Source of the DNA: an uncultured Oscillospiraceae bacterium
Lineage (GTDB): Bacteria > Bacillota > Clostridia > Oscillospirales > Acutalibacteraceae
Assembly: GCA_900555705.1 (NCBI GenBank)
Contig: USLV01000038.1
Coordinates: 1-8,225, forward strand
Direction of reading: 5' to 3'
Length of the DNA: 8,225 bases
Below the pieces are notes generated by a model that saw only the letters and a list, made by a program, of their open reading frames with translations, did not search any database and was not told the origin of the DNA. Both the position numbers and the translations under genes were made by a program. Within the stretch, counting starts at the first letter, position 1; the number at the start of each line of letters is the position of its first letter. Of this stretch, positions 1 through 6,333 are shown piece after piece.

Positions 1-19
1 AGATGTGTATAAGAGACAG
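1..19. other. Tn5/Nextera mosaic-end adapter remnant (artefact)
   Basis: The first 19 bases read AGATGTGTATAAGAGACAG, which is the hyperactive Tn5 mosaic end used in Nextera libraries. It is sequencing-library DNA left on the end of the contig, not part of the genome. The genomic insert starts at about base 20 and immediately continues the penicillin-binding-protein reading frame on the minus strand. That gene is therefore truncated by the library end, not by a biological event. Confidence 0.96.
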
Positions 20-20
20 G

Positions 21-593
21 CGGGGCAGAGTCTGCTTTTTCTAAAATCGGCTCACTGCCCCGCTGCAGCCGTCCCTGCGCTGTGACCGCACAGTGCAGTG
101 TATCCCGCTCGCCGGTGTAAAGAACATCGTCCAGCGCAGCCTCAAGGCCCGCTGCGCCGTGGCCCTCGCTGTCCAGGTAGCCGATGAGCTGTTCTGCCAG
201 CGGGGCAGCGGCGTACCGCCGGGGAACGGCATAGCACCGCACGCCCAGCCCGCTTACATCCTGCACCACGTCCAGCAGAAAGGGCCGGGAAGTATTCCGC
301 TCCCGGTAAAGCCTGGCCTGCCCGTCGGCGTCCGCATAGGGGTAGAGCCGCGCGTAGCTGCTCTCACCCGGGAAGCAGAGGGCCAGCCAGCTCTGGGAAA
401 GCCCCGTCAGCGGCAGGCCGTCGCAGTCGTAAAAGTTTCCCCGCGCCGCAGGCAGGCGGAGGACCGCTTCGCTCTGCGCCGCCGCCCGCACGGCGTACTC
501 CGTGTTCGAGCAGAGCCAGTACAACCTGCAGACCACCGCCGCAAACCCCAGCAGCAGCGCCCCGTACAGCGCAAGCACTCTCCGGCCTGACAT
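21..593 (-). CDS. Class B penicillin-binding protein, N-terminal part (truncated by contig end)
   Basis: This is an open frame of 191 codons with no stop before the window edge. The translation begins MSGRRVLALYGALLLGFAAV, a short basic start followed by one membrane anchor at about residues 6-27. Residues 51-62 read RGNFYDCDGLPL, matching the RGxIxDRxGxxLA signature of the dimerisation domain of class B PBPs (FtsI/PbpA/SpoVD type), with Cys where Arg is usual. Residues 135-151 read QLIGYLDSEGHGAAGLE, matching the conserved HLIGY...G..GLE segment. Proteins of this family are septal, elongation or sporulation transpeptidases that cross-link peptidoglycan outside the membrane. The catalytic transpeptidase domain (SxxK, SxN, KTG) would lie beyond the left edge and cannot be seen, so the subtype is unknown. 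The ATG has an AAGGGGGG ribosome binding site at 600-607, six bases upstream. It follows groEL but is separated from it by a strong terminator, so it probably has its own promoter in 594-650, where I see only weak candidates. Confidence 0.78.
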
Positions 594-651
594 AAAAAGC
601 CCCCCTTCCCTGCCCGGTAGTATGGGCAGAAAAGAGGGACGGTACACAAAA

Positions 652-681
652 GAGGCAGAGCCTCCGAAGAAGCTCTGCCTC
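652..681 (-). terminator. Rho-independent terminator of groES-groEL
   Basis: A perfect 10-bp inverted repeat (GAGGCAGAGC / GCTCTGCCTC) encloses a 10-nt centre. Read on the minus strand, the centre extends the stem by U-G, U-A and C-G and closes on a UUCG tetraloop, giving a 13-pair hairpin. It is followed by TTTTGTG. It begins 41 nt after the groEL stop and precedes the PBP gene, so it should end groESL transcripts. Confidence 0.88.
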
Positions 682-722
682 AGATACTGAAACAGTATGC
701 GCGTTTTGGGAAAGGCTGCGGC

Positions 723-2363
723 TTAGTACATGCCGCCCATACCGCCCATGTCACCGCCAGCGGCAGCAGGAGCAGCCGGGGGTTCGGGCAGATCGGCCAC
801 GAGGCTCTCGGTGGTCAGCACCATCTCAGCGACGGAGGCTGCGTTCTCCAGAGCGGAACGGGTGACCTTGGTGGGGTCAACGATGCCAGCAGCGATCATA
901 TCGTCCACAAAGACCTCGTTCTGAGCATCAAAGCCGTAGTTGGGCTTGTTGGCAGAGATGATCTTGTCGATGATGACACTGCCCTCGAGGCCGGCGTTCA
1001 GCGCAATCTGGCGAACCGGCTCCTCCAGCGCTTTCAGCACAATCTTGACACCGGTCTTCTCGTCGCCCTCGGCGGTTTCCAGCATCTTGTCGAGCACCTT
1101 CGCTGCGTTCAGCAGAGCCACACCGCCACCGGCGACCAGGCCCTCCTCGACCGCCGCCTTGGTGGCAGCAAGCGCGTCTTCAATCCGCAGCTTTTTCTCC
1201 TTCATCTCGACCTCAGTGGCCGCGCCGACCTTGATGACCGCAACGCCGCCCGCCAACTTCGCCAGGCGCTCCTGCAGCTTCTCACGGTCGAAATCCGACG
1301 TGGTGGTTTCGATCTGGGCACGGATCTGATGGACACGGCTCCTGATCTCCTCGGAGTCGCCGGCGCCGTCGACAATGATGGTGTTCTCCTTCTGGACCTT
1401 GACCTGACGCGCACGGCCCAGCATATCCATCGTGGTCTCCTTCAGATCGAGACCGAGCTCATCCGAAATCACCTGGCCGCCGGTCAGGATCGCGATATCG
1501 CGCAGCATATCCTTGCGGCGATCGCCGAAGCCCGGCGCCTTGACCGCAACACAGGTGAAGGTGCCGCGCAGCTTGTTGACGATCAGAGTGGACAGCGCCT
1601 CGCCCTCGACGTCTTCAGCAATGATGACCAGCTTCTTGCCGGATTGCAGAATCTGCTCGAGCAGCGGCAGGATATCCTGAATATTCGAAATTTTCTTATC
1701 GGTGATCAGCAGATAGGCATCGTCGATGACCGCTTCCATCTTGTCCGTATCCGTCACCATGTAGGGGGTGATATAGCCGCGGTCAAACTGCATGCCCTCA
1801 ACGACCTCGGAATAGGTCTCGGCGGTCTTGGATTCCTCAACGGTGATGACACCGTCGGCGGAAACCTTCTCCATTGCCTCGGCAATCAGCTTGCCGATCG
1901 TGGCATCGCCCGCGGAAATGGTCGCCGCGCTCGCGATGTCATCTGCACCGCTGACCTTCTTGGAGTTGGCCTTGACCTCCTCGACAACCGCGTCAACAGC
2001 CTCCTGAATGCCCTTCTTGACACCCATCGGATTGGCACCGGCAGCCACATTCTTCATGCCCTCGCGGATCAGCGCCTGCGCCAGCAGCGTCGCGGTCGTG
2101 GTACCGTCACCAGCCACATCGTTGGTCTTGGTCGAGACCTCCTTGACCAGCTGTGCGCCCATGTTCTCAAACGGATCGTCCAGCTCGATCTCCTTCGCGA
2201 TGGTAACACCGTCGTTCGTGATCAGCGGCGCGCCGAACTTTTTGTCCAGCACCACATTGCGGCCACGCGGACCAAGCGTAATTTTCACGGTATTGGCGAG
2301 CTGGTCCACACCGGACTGCAGCGCCTTGCGCGCATCTTCGCCAAACAGAATCTGCTTCGACAT
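723..2363 (-). CDS. groEL: Chaperonin GroEL (Hsp60, 60 kDa chaperonin)
   Basis: This is a full-length cytosolic chaperonin of 546 residues, the usual size. It forms the double-ring ATP-driven folding chamber that works with the GroES lid. ATP-site landmarks are all present: TLGPRGRN at 29-36, NDG at 50-52, GDGTTTA at 85-91, and RIEDALAATKAAVEEG at 393-408 followed by AGGGVALL, with Asp396 at the position of the E. coli catalytic Asp398. The C-terminus ends in the flexible Gly-Gly-Met tail (GGDMGGMGGMY). The ATG start is supported by GGGAGGA at 2371-2377, seven bases upstream. It is the second gene of a groES-groEL operon (24-nt gap), under the CIRCE operator at 2703-2729 and ended by the hairpin at 652-681. 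I saw no frameshift or missing key residue. Confidence 0.99.
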   Translation of the reverse strand: MSKQILFGEDARKALQSGVDQLANTVKITLGPRGRNVVLDKKFGAPLITNDGVTIAKEIELDDPFENMGAQLVKEVSTKTNDVAGDGTTTATLLAQALIREGMKNVAAGANPMGVKKGIQEAVDAVVEEVKANSKKVSGADDIASAATISAGDATIGKLIAEAMEKVSADGVITVEESKTAETYSEVVEGMQFDRGYITPYMVTDTDKMEAVIDDAYLLITDKKISNIQDILPLLEQILQSGKKLVIIAEDVEGEALSTLIVNKLRGTFTCVAVKAPGFGDRRKDMLRDIAILTGGQVISDELGLDLKETTMDMLGRARQVKVQKENTIIVDGAGDSEEIRSRVHQIRAQIETTTSDFDREKLQERLAKLAGGVAVIKVGAATEVEMKEKKLRIEDALAATKAAVEEGLVAGGGVALLNAAKVLDKMLETAEGDEKTGVKIVLKALEEPVRQIALNAGLEGSVIIDKIISANKPNYGFDAQNEVFVDDMIAAGIVDPTKVTRSALENAASVAEMVLTTESLVADLPEPPAAPAAAGGDMGGMGGMY

Positions 2364-2387
2364 AACATATTCCTCCCAGCAAATTGA

Positions 2388-2672
2388 TTATTCCACAACG
2401 GCCAGAATATCGTTCTGGCGGACGATAGTATACTCCACGCCGTCCACTTTGACTTCGGTGCCGGAATATTTGCTCGTCAGCACCTTGTCGCCAGGCTTGA
2501 CATACATGGTGACCTCTTTGCCTTCCACAACACCGCCGGGGCCAACGGCCACCACTTCGGCCACCTGAGGCTTCTCTTTGGCGGATCCGGCCAGGATGAT
2601 GCCACTCTTCGTGGTCTCCTCGGCTTCGGTCATCTTCATCACTACTCGGTCAGCAAGCGGTTTGATCGTCAT
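2388..2672 (-). CDS. groES: Co-chaperonin GroES (Hsp10)
   Basis: This is a 94-residue protein, the normal GroES length, starting MTIKPLADRVVMKM. It carries the mobile-loop region ETTKSGIILAGSAKEKPQ (about residues 18-35) that contacts GroEL. A GPG turn follows, then VKPGDKVLTSKYSGTEVKVDG, and the family ending NDILAVVE. It forms the heptameric lid of the GroEL chamber. The ATG start has AAGGAGG at 2682-2688, nine bases upstream. It is the first gene of the groES-groEL operon. The mRNA leader carries the CIRCE inverted repeat, so HrcA repression is expected, with induction on heat or unfolding stress. Confidence 0.99.
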   Translation of the reverse strand: MTIKPLADRVVMKMTEAEETTKSGIILAGSAKEKPQVAEVVAVGPGGVVEGKEVTMYVKPGDKVLTSKYSGTEVKVDGVEYTIVRQNDILAVVE

Positions 2673-2702
2673 GCTGAAACGCCTCCTTCATTTTTTGCAG
2701 TG

Positions 2703-2729
2703 TTAGCACTCCGTTCCCTCGAGTGCTAA
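2703..2729 (-). promoter_or_regulatory. CIRCE operator (HrcA binding site)
   Basis: The sequence is TTAGCACTC, nine spacer bases, then GAGTGCTAA: a perfect match to the CIRCE consensus in both arms and in spacing. It begins five bases downstream of the groES -10 hexamer, so it covers the expected transcription start and the first bases of the mRNA. This is the standard position for repression by HrcA. The hrcA gene itself is not in this window. Confidence 0.98.
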
Positions 2730-2734
2730 AATCT

Positions 2735-2762
2735 ATTTTAATCAAATCGCTGGAAAAATCAA
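2735..2762 (-). promoter_or_regulatory. Sigma-A type promoter of groES-groEL
   Basis: On the minus strand TTGATT (2757-2762) is followed after 16 bases by TAAAAT (2735-2740, five of six consensus bases). The predicted start is at about 2728, inside the CIRCE element. Placement next to the operator makes the call firm, although the -35 is only four of six. Confidence 0.82.
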
Positions 2763-2799
2763 GAGGAAAAAGAAAATTTCTCCGATTCTTCATAATTTT

Positions 2800-3726
2800 T
2801 TAACATTCTATCCCGGCAGGCAGCACAAACCGGCACGCACCCGGCAAAACTTCAAAAGCAACCCGCCTCTCCCGGAAGCATTCGCCGTCCACCGTGACAG
2901 CCACCGGTTCCGTCGCCGTCACCGTCATCCGCCGTCCGCGCATCATATGGACATAGGGCAGGCTGCCGTGCGTGCCGCGCCGATAATGCTTCAGAAAGCG
3001 CAGCGCCTCCGGCCGCCGCACGACATCCACCAGCACAAAATCCAGCTCACCGTCGTTCGGAGCCGCCTCCGGCGCGCCGCGATAACCGCCACCGTAATAC
3101 TGTCCGCTCGCCGCGAGTGCAAAGAAGAATCGCCCCTTCCGTTCGACGCGCCCTTTCTCCGTCTCCATCTCGACACGCAGCACGTGGCCGAGACGATGAA
3201 AAAACACATCCGCGATCGCCAGTGTATAGGCCGAGGAGCCGCTCACCAGCGGCCAGTTTTTATATTTTTTCATCTTATCCGCCACATCTGCGTCCATCCC
3301 AACGGCGCAAATATCCAGCGAAAGCAGTGACTCGCCGGTTTCCTCCCGCGTACAGCGGATGACATCCATCGGCACAGCCCGCCCTTCGATCAGCGCCTCG
3401 ACCTGTCGGAACGCCTCCCCGCCAAACAGACGAACATAATCGTTTGCGGAGCCGCAGGCCACCGACGCAATTTCAACCTCCGCATAGGGCGGAACGCCGT
3501 TGAGCACCTCCATCAGCGTTCCGTCGCCGCCGCAGGCATACAGCCGCACCGGACCGCCTGCTGCACAGGCCTCCGCCGCTATCCGTGTCGCCGCACCCGG
3601 CCTATTTGTGATCCGAATATCGTATGTACCCGCATGAGCATCAAACCACGCCCGGATTGCCGGTGCCAGTTTCAGCGCATCTCCGCGCTTCCCCGCCCGG
3701 GGATTGAGAATAAATACATGCCGCAT
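2800..3726 (-). CDS. Diacylglycerol kinase-like lipid kinase (YegS/DgkB family)
   Basis: This 308-residue protein is of normal length for the DAGK-catalytic-domain lipid kinases. Visible motifs in order are NPRAGK at 8-13 (the NPxSG nucleotide loop, with Ala for Ser), GGDGTLMEV at 66-74 (the ATP-binding GGDGT signature), GSANDYVR at 92-99 (the GTxNDFAR motif), an APNDGELDF motif around 222-230, and VDGE at 279-282. The family phosphorylates diacylglycerol or related lipids at the inner membrane face, often recycling diacylglycerol released during lipoteichoic acid synthesis. The exact substrate cannot be read from sequence. The ATG has GGAAGG seven bases upstream. It is the third gene of an operon with the RNA methyltransferase (19-nt gap) and the PHP protein. 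No convincing terminator follows, so some read-through into groES is possible. Confidence 0.93.
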   Translation of the reverse strand: MRHVFILNPRAGKRGDALKLAPAIRAWFDAHAGTYDIRITNRPGAATRIAAEACAAGGPVRLYACGGDGTLMEVLNGVPPYAEVEIASVACGSANDYVRLFGGEAFRQVEALIEGRAVPMDVIRCTREETGESLLSLDICAVGMDADVADKMKKYKNWPLVSGSSAYTLAIADVFFHRLGHVLRVEMETEKGRVERKGRFFFALAASGQYYGGGYRGAPEAAPNDGELDFVLVDVVRRPEALRFLKHYRRGTHGSLPYVHMMRGRRMTVTATEPVAVTVDGECFRERRVAFEVLPGACRFVLPAGIEC

Positions 3727-3745
3727 CCTTCCAACAACCCCCGCT

Positions 3746-4867
3746 TTACCGAAAATACATATAGAGCTGACATTTCAACATGCCGTTATAGAGCTTACGG
3801 CGCTTGTCCGCCTTGCGGCCGAACAGCATCTCAAACTCCTCGTGCGGGCTGATGATGCCATAGCTCCAGCCCGTCTTCGGCACAAAGACGCGGCCCATCT
3901 CCCGATAGAGCGTCTCGGCCGCTTCCACGTCCAGCAGTCGTTCGCCATAAGGCGGGTTACAGAGCACCACACCCCGCTCCCCCTCCGGTCGGAACCGCCG
4001 CAGATCCTCACAGGCGGTCGTCAGGCAATCGCCGACGCCCGCCTTTCCCGCGTTTTCCTCCGCCAGCCGCAGGCAGGACTCGTCGACATCGCCGCCCCAA
4101 AGGGCGCAGGGGCGATCCTGCTGTTCAAAGCTCTTTGCCCGCAGCCGCTCCTCGCGGAAGCAATCAGCCGGAACTGCTTTCCAGTCCATCGCCGTAAATC
4201 GGCGGCGAATCCCCGGTGCAATCCGCCGAGCCGCCAGTGCCGCCTCGATCAGCAGTGTACCCGAGCCGCAGCAGGGATCCAGAATATGTTCCGCGTTTCG
4301 CACCCGCATGAGATCGCCGATCGCGGCGGCGAGCGTCTCCTTGATCGGTGCGCCACCCGCGTTTGCGCGATAACCACGCTTGTGCAGTCCTGCGCCGCTC
4401 GTGTCGATCAGCAGGGTGGCCTCGTTCTTGAGGATCGTGAACTGAATCTGAAACAGCGCGCCGCTCTCTTCAAACCAGGAGGTGTGATACCGCGACTTCA
4501 GCCGCTCCACCACTGCTTTCTTCACAATCGACTGGCAGTCCGGGATGCTGTGCAGCGCGGAATTCAACGACCAGCCCTTGACCGGAAAACGGTCGTGCTC
4601 CCCGATCCAATCCTCCCAGGGCAGCGCCCGCACGCCTTCAAAAAGTTGATCGAACGTCTCAGCCGGAAAGCTACCCAGCAGCAACTGAATCCGTTCAGCA
4701 TAGCGCGAGCCGATATTGGCACGCGCCATCATCGCGCAGTCGCCGGAAAAGAGCACACGGCCGTTTTGGGGCCGGACGTTTTCAGCCCCCATCCGCCGCA
4801 GCTCATCTCCCAGAATCCCCTCCACACCGAACAGGCAGGGGGCGCAGAATTCCCACATCGTTTTCAT
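3746..4867 (-). CDS. THUMP-domain class I SAM-dependent RNA methyltransferase (RlmL/YpsC-like)
   Basis: This 373-residue protein has the size and layout of the Firmicute single-domain relatives of E. coli RlmL, known as YpsC. There is an N-terminal ferredoxin-like and THUMP RNA-binding part (about residues 1-160) and the linker motif LHKRGYR at 161-167. The Rossmann SAM site is DPCCGSGTLLIEAAL at 197-211, and the catalytic NPPYGERL is at 304-311, typical of N2-guanine methylation. By homology it would modify a guanine of 23S rRNA (the G2445 type). That target is inferred, so I give no symbol. Its ATG overlaps the PHP stop codon as ATGA, indicating translational coupling. A GGAG lies 11 bases upstream, and Met4 is a possible alternative start. 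Confidence 0.93.
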   Translation of the reverse strand: MKTMWEFCAPCLFGVEGILGDELRRMGAENVRPQNGRVLFSGDCAMMARANIGSRYAERIQLLLGSFPAETFDQLFEGVRALPWEDWIGEHDRFPVKGWSLNSALHSIPDCQSIVKKAVVERLKSRYHTSWFEESGALFQIQFTILKNEATLLIDTSGAGLHKRGYRANAGGAPIKETLAAAIGDLMRVRNAEHILDPCCGSGTLLIEAALAARRIAPGIRRRFTAMDWKAVPADCFREERLRAKSFEQQDRPCALWGGDVDESCLRLAEENAGKAGVGDCLTTACEDLRRFRPEGERGVVLCNPPYGERLLDVEAAETLYREMGRVFVPKTGWSYGIISPHEEFEMLFGRKADKRRKLYNGMLKCQLYMYFR

Positions 4868-5547
4868 AGTCCAAATTTCTCCGCACTCATTTTGACAATC
4901 ACGCCCTCACGCAGCGCAGCGAGCAGATCGTCGTTGTCCTGTATATCACGGCCGGTGAAGAAACCGCCTCGCGCCAGATCCTCATATTCATGGAAATCCG
5001 AGCCGCCGACCTTCAGCAGCCCATAGCGCTCCGCCCACTGCGCCGTGATAAAGTTACGGGAATCGTGACGCAGATTGCCGTTGAAGGTCTCGATGCCGTC
5101 CAGCAGATCGGGCGGTACAACACGCATCTGGTTGCGAAAAGGATGCGCCTGGAACAGCAGCATCCCGTTCTCCCGTACCAGCCGACTGACCGCCCGGATA
5201 TCCAGCTGGAGCAGTTCCGGATGTGCGAGCAGGAAATCCTTTGTAACACCATAGATCAGGTAATCATTCGGATCGCCCTCCACGTTCAGCTCCATGCCGA
5301 ACAGCACCCGCAGCCGATCACCCGCTGCCTCGCGAACAGCCAGATAGCCGTTATAAAACCAGTTAACCTGCTCCTCCCAACCGGCATCCCGCATATAGGT
5401 AAACCCATAGTGGGAAAAATGATTGGTAATCACCACGCCGGTGTATCCCTCGCGGATATAGAGTTTCGCGAGTTCCGCCGCCGAAATATTGCCGCATGGA
5501 CTGATCTCTGCAGTGTGGGCATGTGCCTCCCAACAATACAACCCCAT
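4864..5547 (-). CDS. PHP-domain metal-dependent hydrolase
   Basis: This is a 227-residue PHP (polymerase and histidinol phosphatase) domain protein. Metal-ligand motifs are present in order: EAHAHT at 7-12, VVITNH at 38-43, GMELNV at 84-89, QAHPFR at 133-138 and GSDFHEYED at 182-190. These supply the His, Glu and Asp ligands of the trinuclear metal site. Family members hydrolyse phosphoesters (histidinol phosphate, nucleotides, nucleic-acid ends); the substrate here is unknown. An in-frame ATG exists 15 bases further upstream (5562), but the ribosome binding site GGAGGAGG (5551-5558) lies inside those extra codons. The ATG at 5547 is therefore the better start. It is the first gene of the PHP-methyltransferase-lipid kinase operon, driven by the promoter at 5610-5638. 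Confidence 0.9.
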   Translation of the reverse strand: MGLYCWEAHAHTAEISPCGNISAAELAKLYIREGYTGVVITNHFSHYGFTYMRDAGWEEQVNWFYNGYLAVREAAGDRLRVLFGMELNVEGDPNDYLIYGVTKDFLLAHPELLQLDIRAVSRLVRENGMLLFQAHPFRNQMRVVPPDLLDGIETFNGNLRHDSRNFITAQWAERYGLLKVGGSDFHEYEDLARGGFFTGRDIQDNDDLLAALREGVIVKMSAEKFGL

Positions 5548-5550
5548 CGT

Positions 5551-5558
5551 ATCCTCCT
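5551..5558 (-). promoter_or_regulatory. Ribosome binding site that decides the PHP gene start
   Basis: GGAGGAGG lies three bases upstream of the ATG at 5547 (its upstream GGAGG lies six bases away) and overlaps the codons of an upstream in-frame ATG at 5562. The upstream ATG has no Shine-Dalgarno of its own, so the shorter protein is favoured. Confidence 0.75.
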
Positions 5559-5565
5559 CCATAGA

Positions 5566-5578
5566 CCGGCTTCGCCGG
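5566..5578 (-). repeat. Small hairpin in the PHP operon leader
   Basis: A CCGGC / GCCGG inverted repeat with a three-base GAA loop sits eight bases upstream of the PHP ribosome binding site. It is GC-only and should fold in the mRNA. It could affect initiation, but a chance occurrence in GC-rich DNA is also possible. Confidence 0.45.
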
Positions 5579-5609
5579 GCCTTGACCGCTCTTCGGCTGT
5601 CGATGTTTT

Positions 5610-5638
5610 AGTATATCCCGAAGTCAGGTAAATGTCCA
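5610..5638 (-). promoter_or_regulatory. Promoter of the PHP-methyltransferase-lipid kinase operon
   Basis: TGGACA (5633-5638, five of six) is spaced 17 bases from TATACT (5610-5615, five of six) on the minus strand. The predicted start is at about 5603, giving a leader of about 55 nt before the PHP ATG. Both hexamers and the spacing are close to the sigma-A ideal. Confidence 0.8.
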
Positions 5639-5675
5639 CCCAAAGATGTACGAAAGTGGATGCCCGATATCAGCA

Positions 5676-5701
5676 AAGGGGGAACCGGCTGGTCCCCCCT
5701 T
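5676..5701 (-). terminator. Probable terminator of the BlaI-family gene
   Basis: An inverted repeat of 11 positions with one A-C mismatch (AAGGGGG A ACC / GGT C CCCCCTT) surrounds a GGCT loop, 43 nt after the stop of the BlaI-like gene. On the minus strand it runs into only three T residues before GC, so the U-tract is weak. Its position between a stop codon and the next promoter supports the call. Confidence 0.6.
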
Positions 5702-5744
5702 CTATCCGTTTTCCATTTTCACAAGCCGACTGCCGCCCGAAAGC

Positions 5745-6125
5745 TTATTTCCCGTCGAACTCCTTCAGGAACCACTCCCGCAGCTCAGCCACCTCAGCAC
5801 GGTTCTCCGGAACCGTCGCATAAGCCGCGACAAAATTCTTCAGCGAACCGTTGTAACCCGTGTGCAGGAAGCTGGAGGCACGAAGCGCCTCATATTCCTT
5901 TCTGCTGATACAGGTCGTATAGATAAAGGTACGGCCGCGTCTCGTCGCCTGAATATATCCTTTCTCTACCAGACGGCGCAGGAACGTCGAGATGGTGGCA
6001 TTTTTCCAGCCGATGGTGGCGGAAAAATGCTCGAGGATCTCATGGGATGTAATGGTTTCCGTCTGATTCCAGAGCCAATCCAATACCATATATTCAGCAT
6101 TGGAAACCTGCTTCTCAATCGCCAT
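5745..6125 (-). CDS. BlaI/MecI/CopY-family transcriptional repressor
   Basis: This 126-residue protein matches the length of BlaI-family repressors. It opens with the winged-helix region: VSNAEYMVLDWLW at 7-19, then a TSHEILEHFS helix. ATISTFLRRLVEKGYI at 43-58 is the recognition-helix region, followed by the wing RRGRTFIYTTCISRKEY. The C-terminal dimerisation part contains SSFLHTGYNGSLKNFVAAYA (84-103) and ELREWF. Relatives bind TACA/TGTA dyads as dimers and are released when a BlaR1/MecR1-type membrane sensor triggers cleavage. No such sensor (M56 peptidase) is in this window, but an Asn-Phe pair lies at 97-98 near the classical cleavage region. The ATG has AGGAGG eight bases upstream (a second ATG four bases earlier is out of frame). 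It stands alone, downstream of the M23 peptidase gene, and may regulate it or itself. Confidence 0.93.
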   Translation of the reverse strand: MAIEKQVSNAEYMVLDWLWNQTETITSHEILEHFSATIGWKNATISTFLRRLVEKGYIQATRRGRTFIYTTCISRKEYEALRASSFLHTGYNGSLKNFVAAYATVPENRAEVAELREWFLKEFDGK

Positions 6126-6333
6126 ACATGTTGCCTCCTGTTAATTTCATTTGTTCCTCTCCCTGAGGGGGTGTCTTTTTCCGTTGACACATTCGGAATA
6201 CACCGCCTCAAGGTTACAATACGTCATATCATTTGTCAAGCCGTTTTAATGGATTTTCGAAAAAATCAATGCAGAACCAATGACGTCTTTTTTTATTGTG
6301 TCATAAACAGTCCAATTTGTCAAGACGCCCCAT
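6126..6333. promoter_or_regulatory. Regulatory spacer between the M23 peptidase and BlaI-family genes
   Basis: This 208-bp AT-rich stretch holds no credible gene. It contains two copies of ATTTGTCAAG (6231-6240 and 6315-6324), each giving a perfect minus-strand TTGACA. It also contains the palindrome TTTTCGAAAA (6254-6263), a GTGTC-N10-GACAC dyad (6171-6190), and AAGGTTACAA (6210-6219), which also occurs in the palindrome near 7990. No strong terminator for the peptidase gene is visible, so read-through into the repressor gene is possible. Confidence 0.6.
6295..6323 (-). promoter_or_regulatory. Likely promoter of the BlaI-family gene
   Basis: TTGACA (6318-6323, perfect) is followed after 17 bases by CACAAT (6295-6300, four of six) on the minus strand. 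The start would be at about 6288, giving a leader of about 160 nt. A second perfect TTGACA at 6234-6239 has only poor -10 partners (TAACCT at 17 bases or TGTAAC at 15 bases), so this distal one is preferred. Confidence 0.55.

Noticed and set aside
610..629. CTGCCC / GGGCAG inverted repeat as a plus-strand terminator
   Set aside because: It is a six-pair stem with no T-run after it on either strand, and no plus-strand gene ends here.
21..1100. Contig chimera inside groEL joining two species
   Set aside because: I looked for a change in base composition or codon use between the PBP end and the rest. By eye both are similarly GC-rich, and groEL is uninterrupted, so there is no support.
1329..2387. 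Long open frame on the plus strand opposite groEL
   Set aside because: It is fully antisense to a conserved chaperonin gene, has no recognisable domain, and is explained by GC-rich codon bias that removes stops in the opposite frame.
2763..2799. Possible terminator after the lipid kinase gene
   Set aside because: Only a weak AT-rich repeat (AGAAA/TTTCT with almost no loop) is present. I cannot support a terminator here.
3704..5026. 440-codon open frame on the plus strand opposite the methyltransferase and neighbours
   Set aside because: The minus-strand genes here carry clear catalytic motifs and operon spacing. The antisense translation is low complexity and has no motif.
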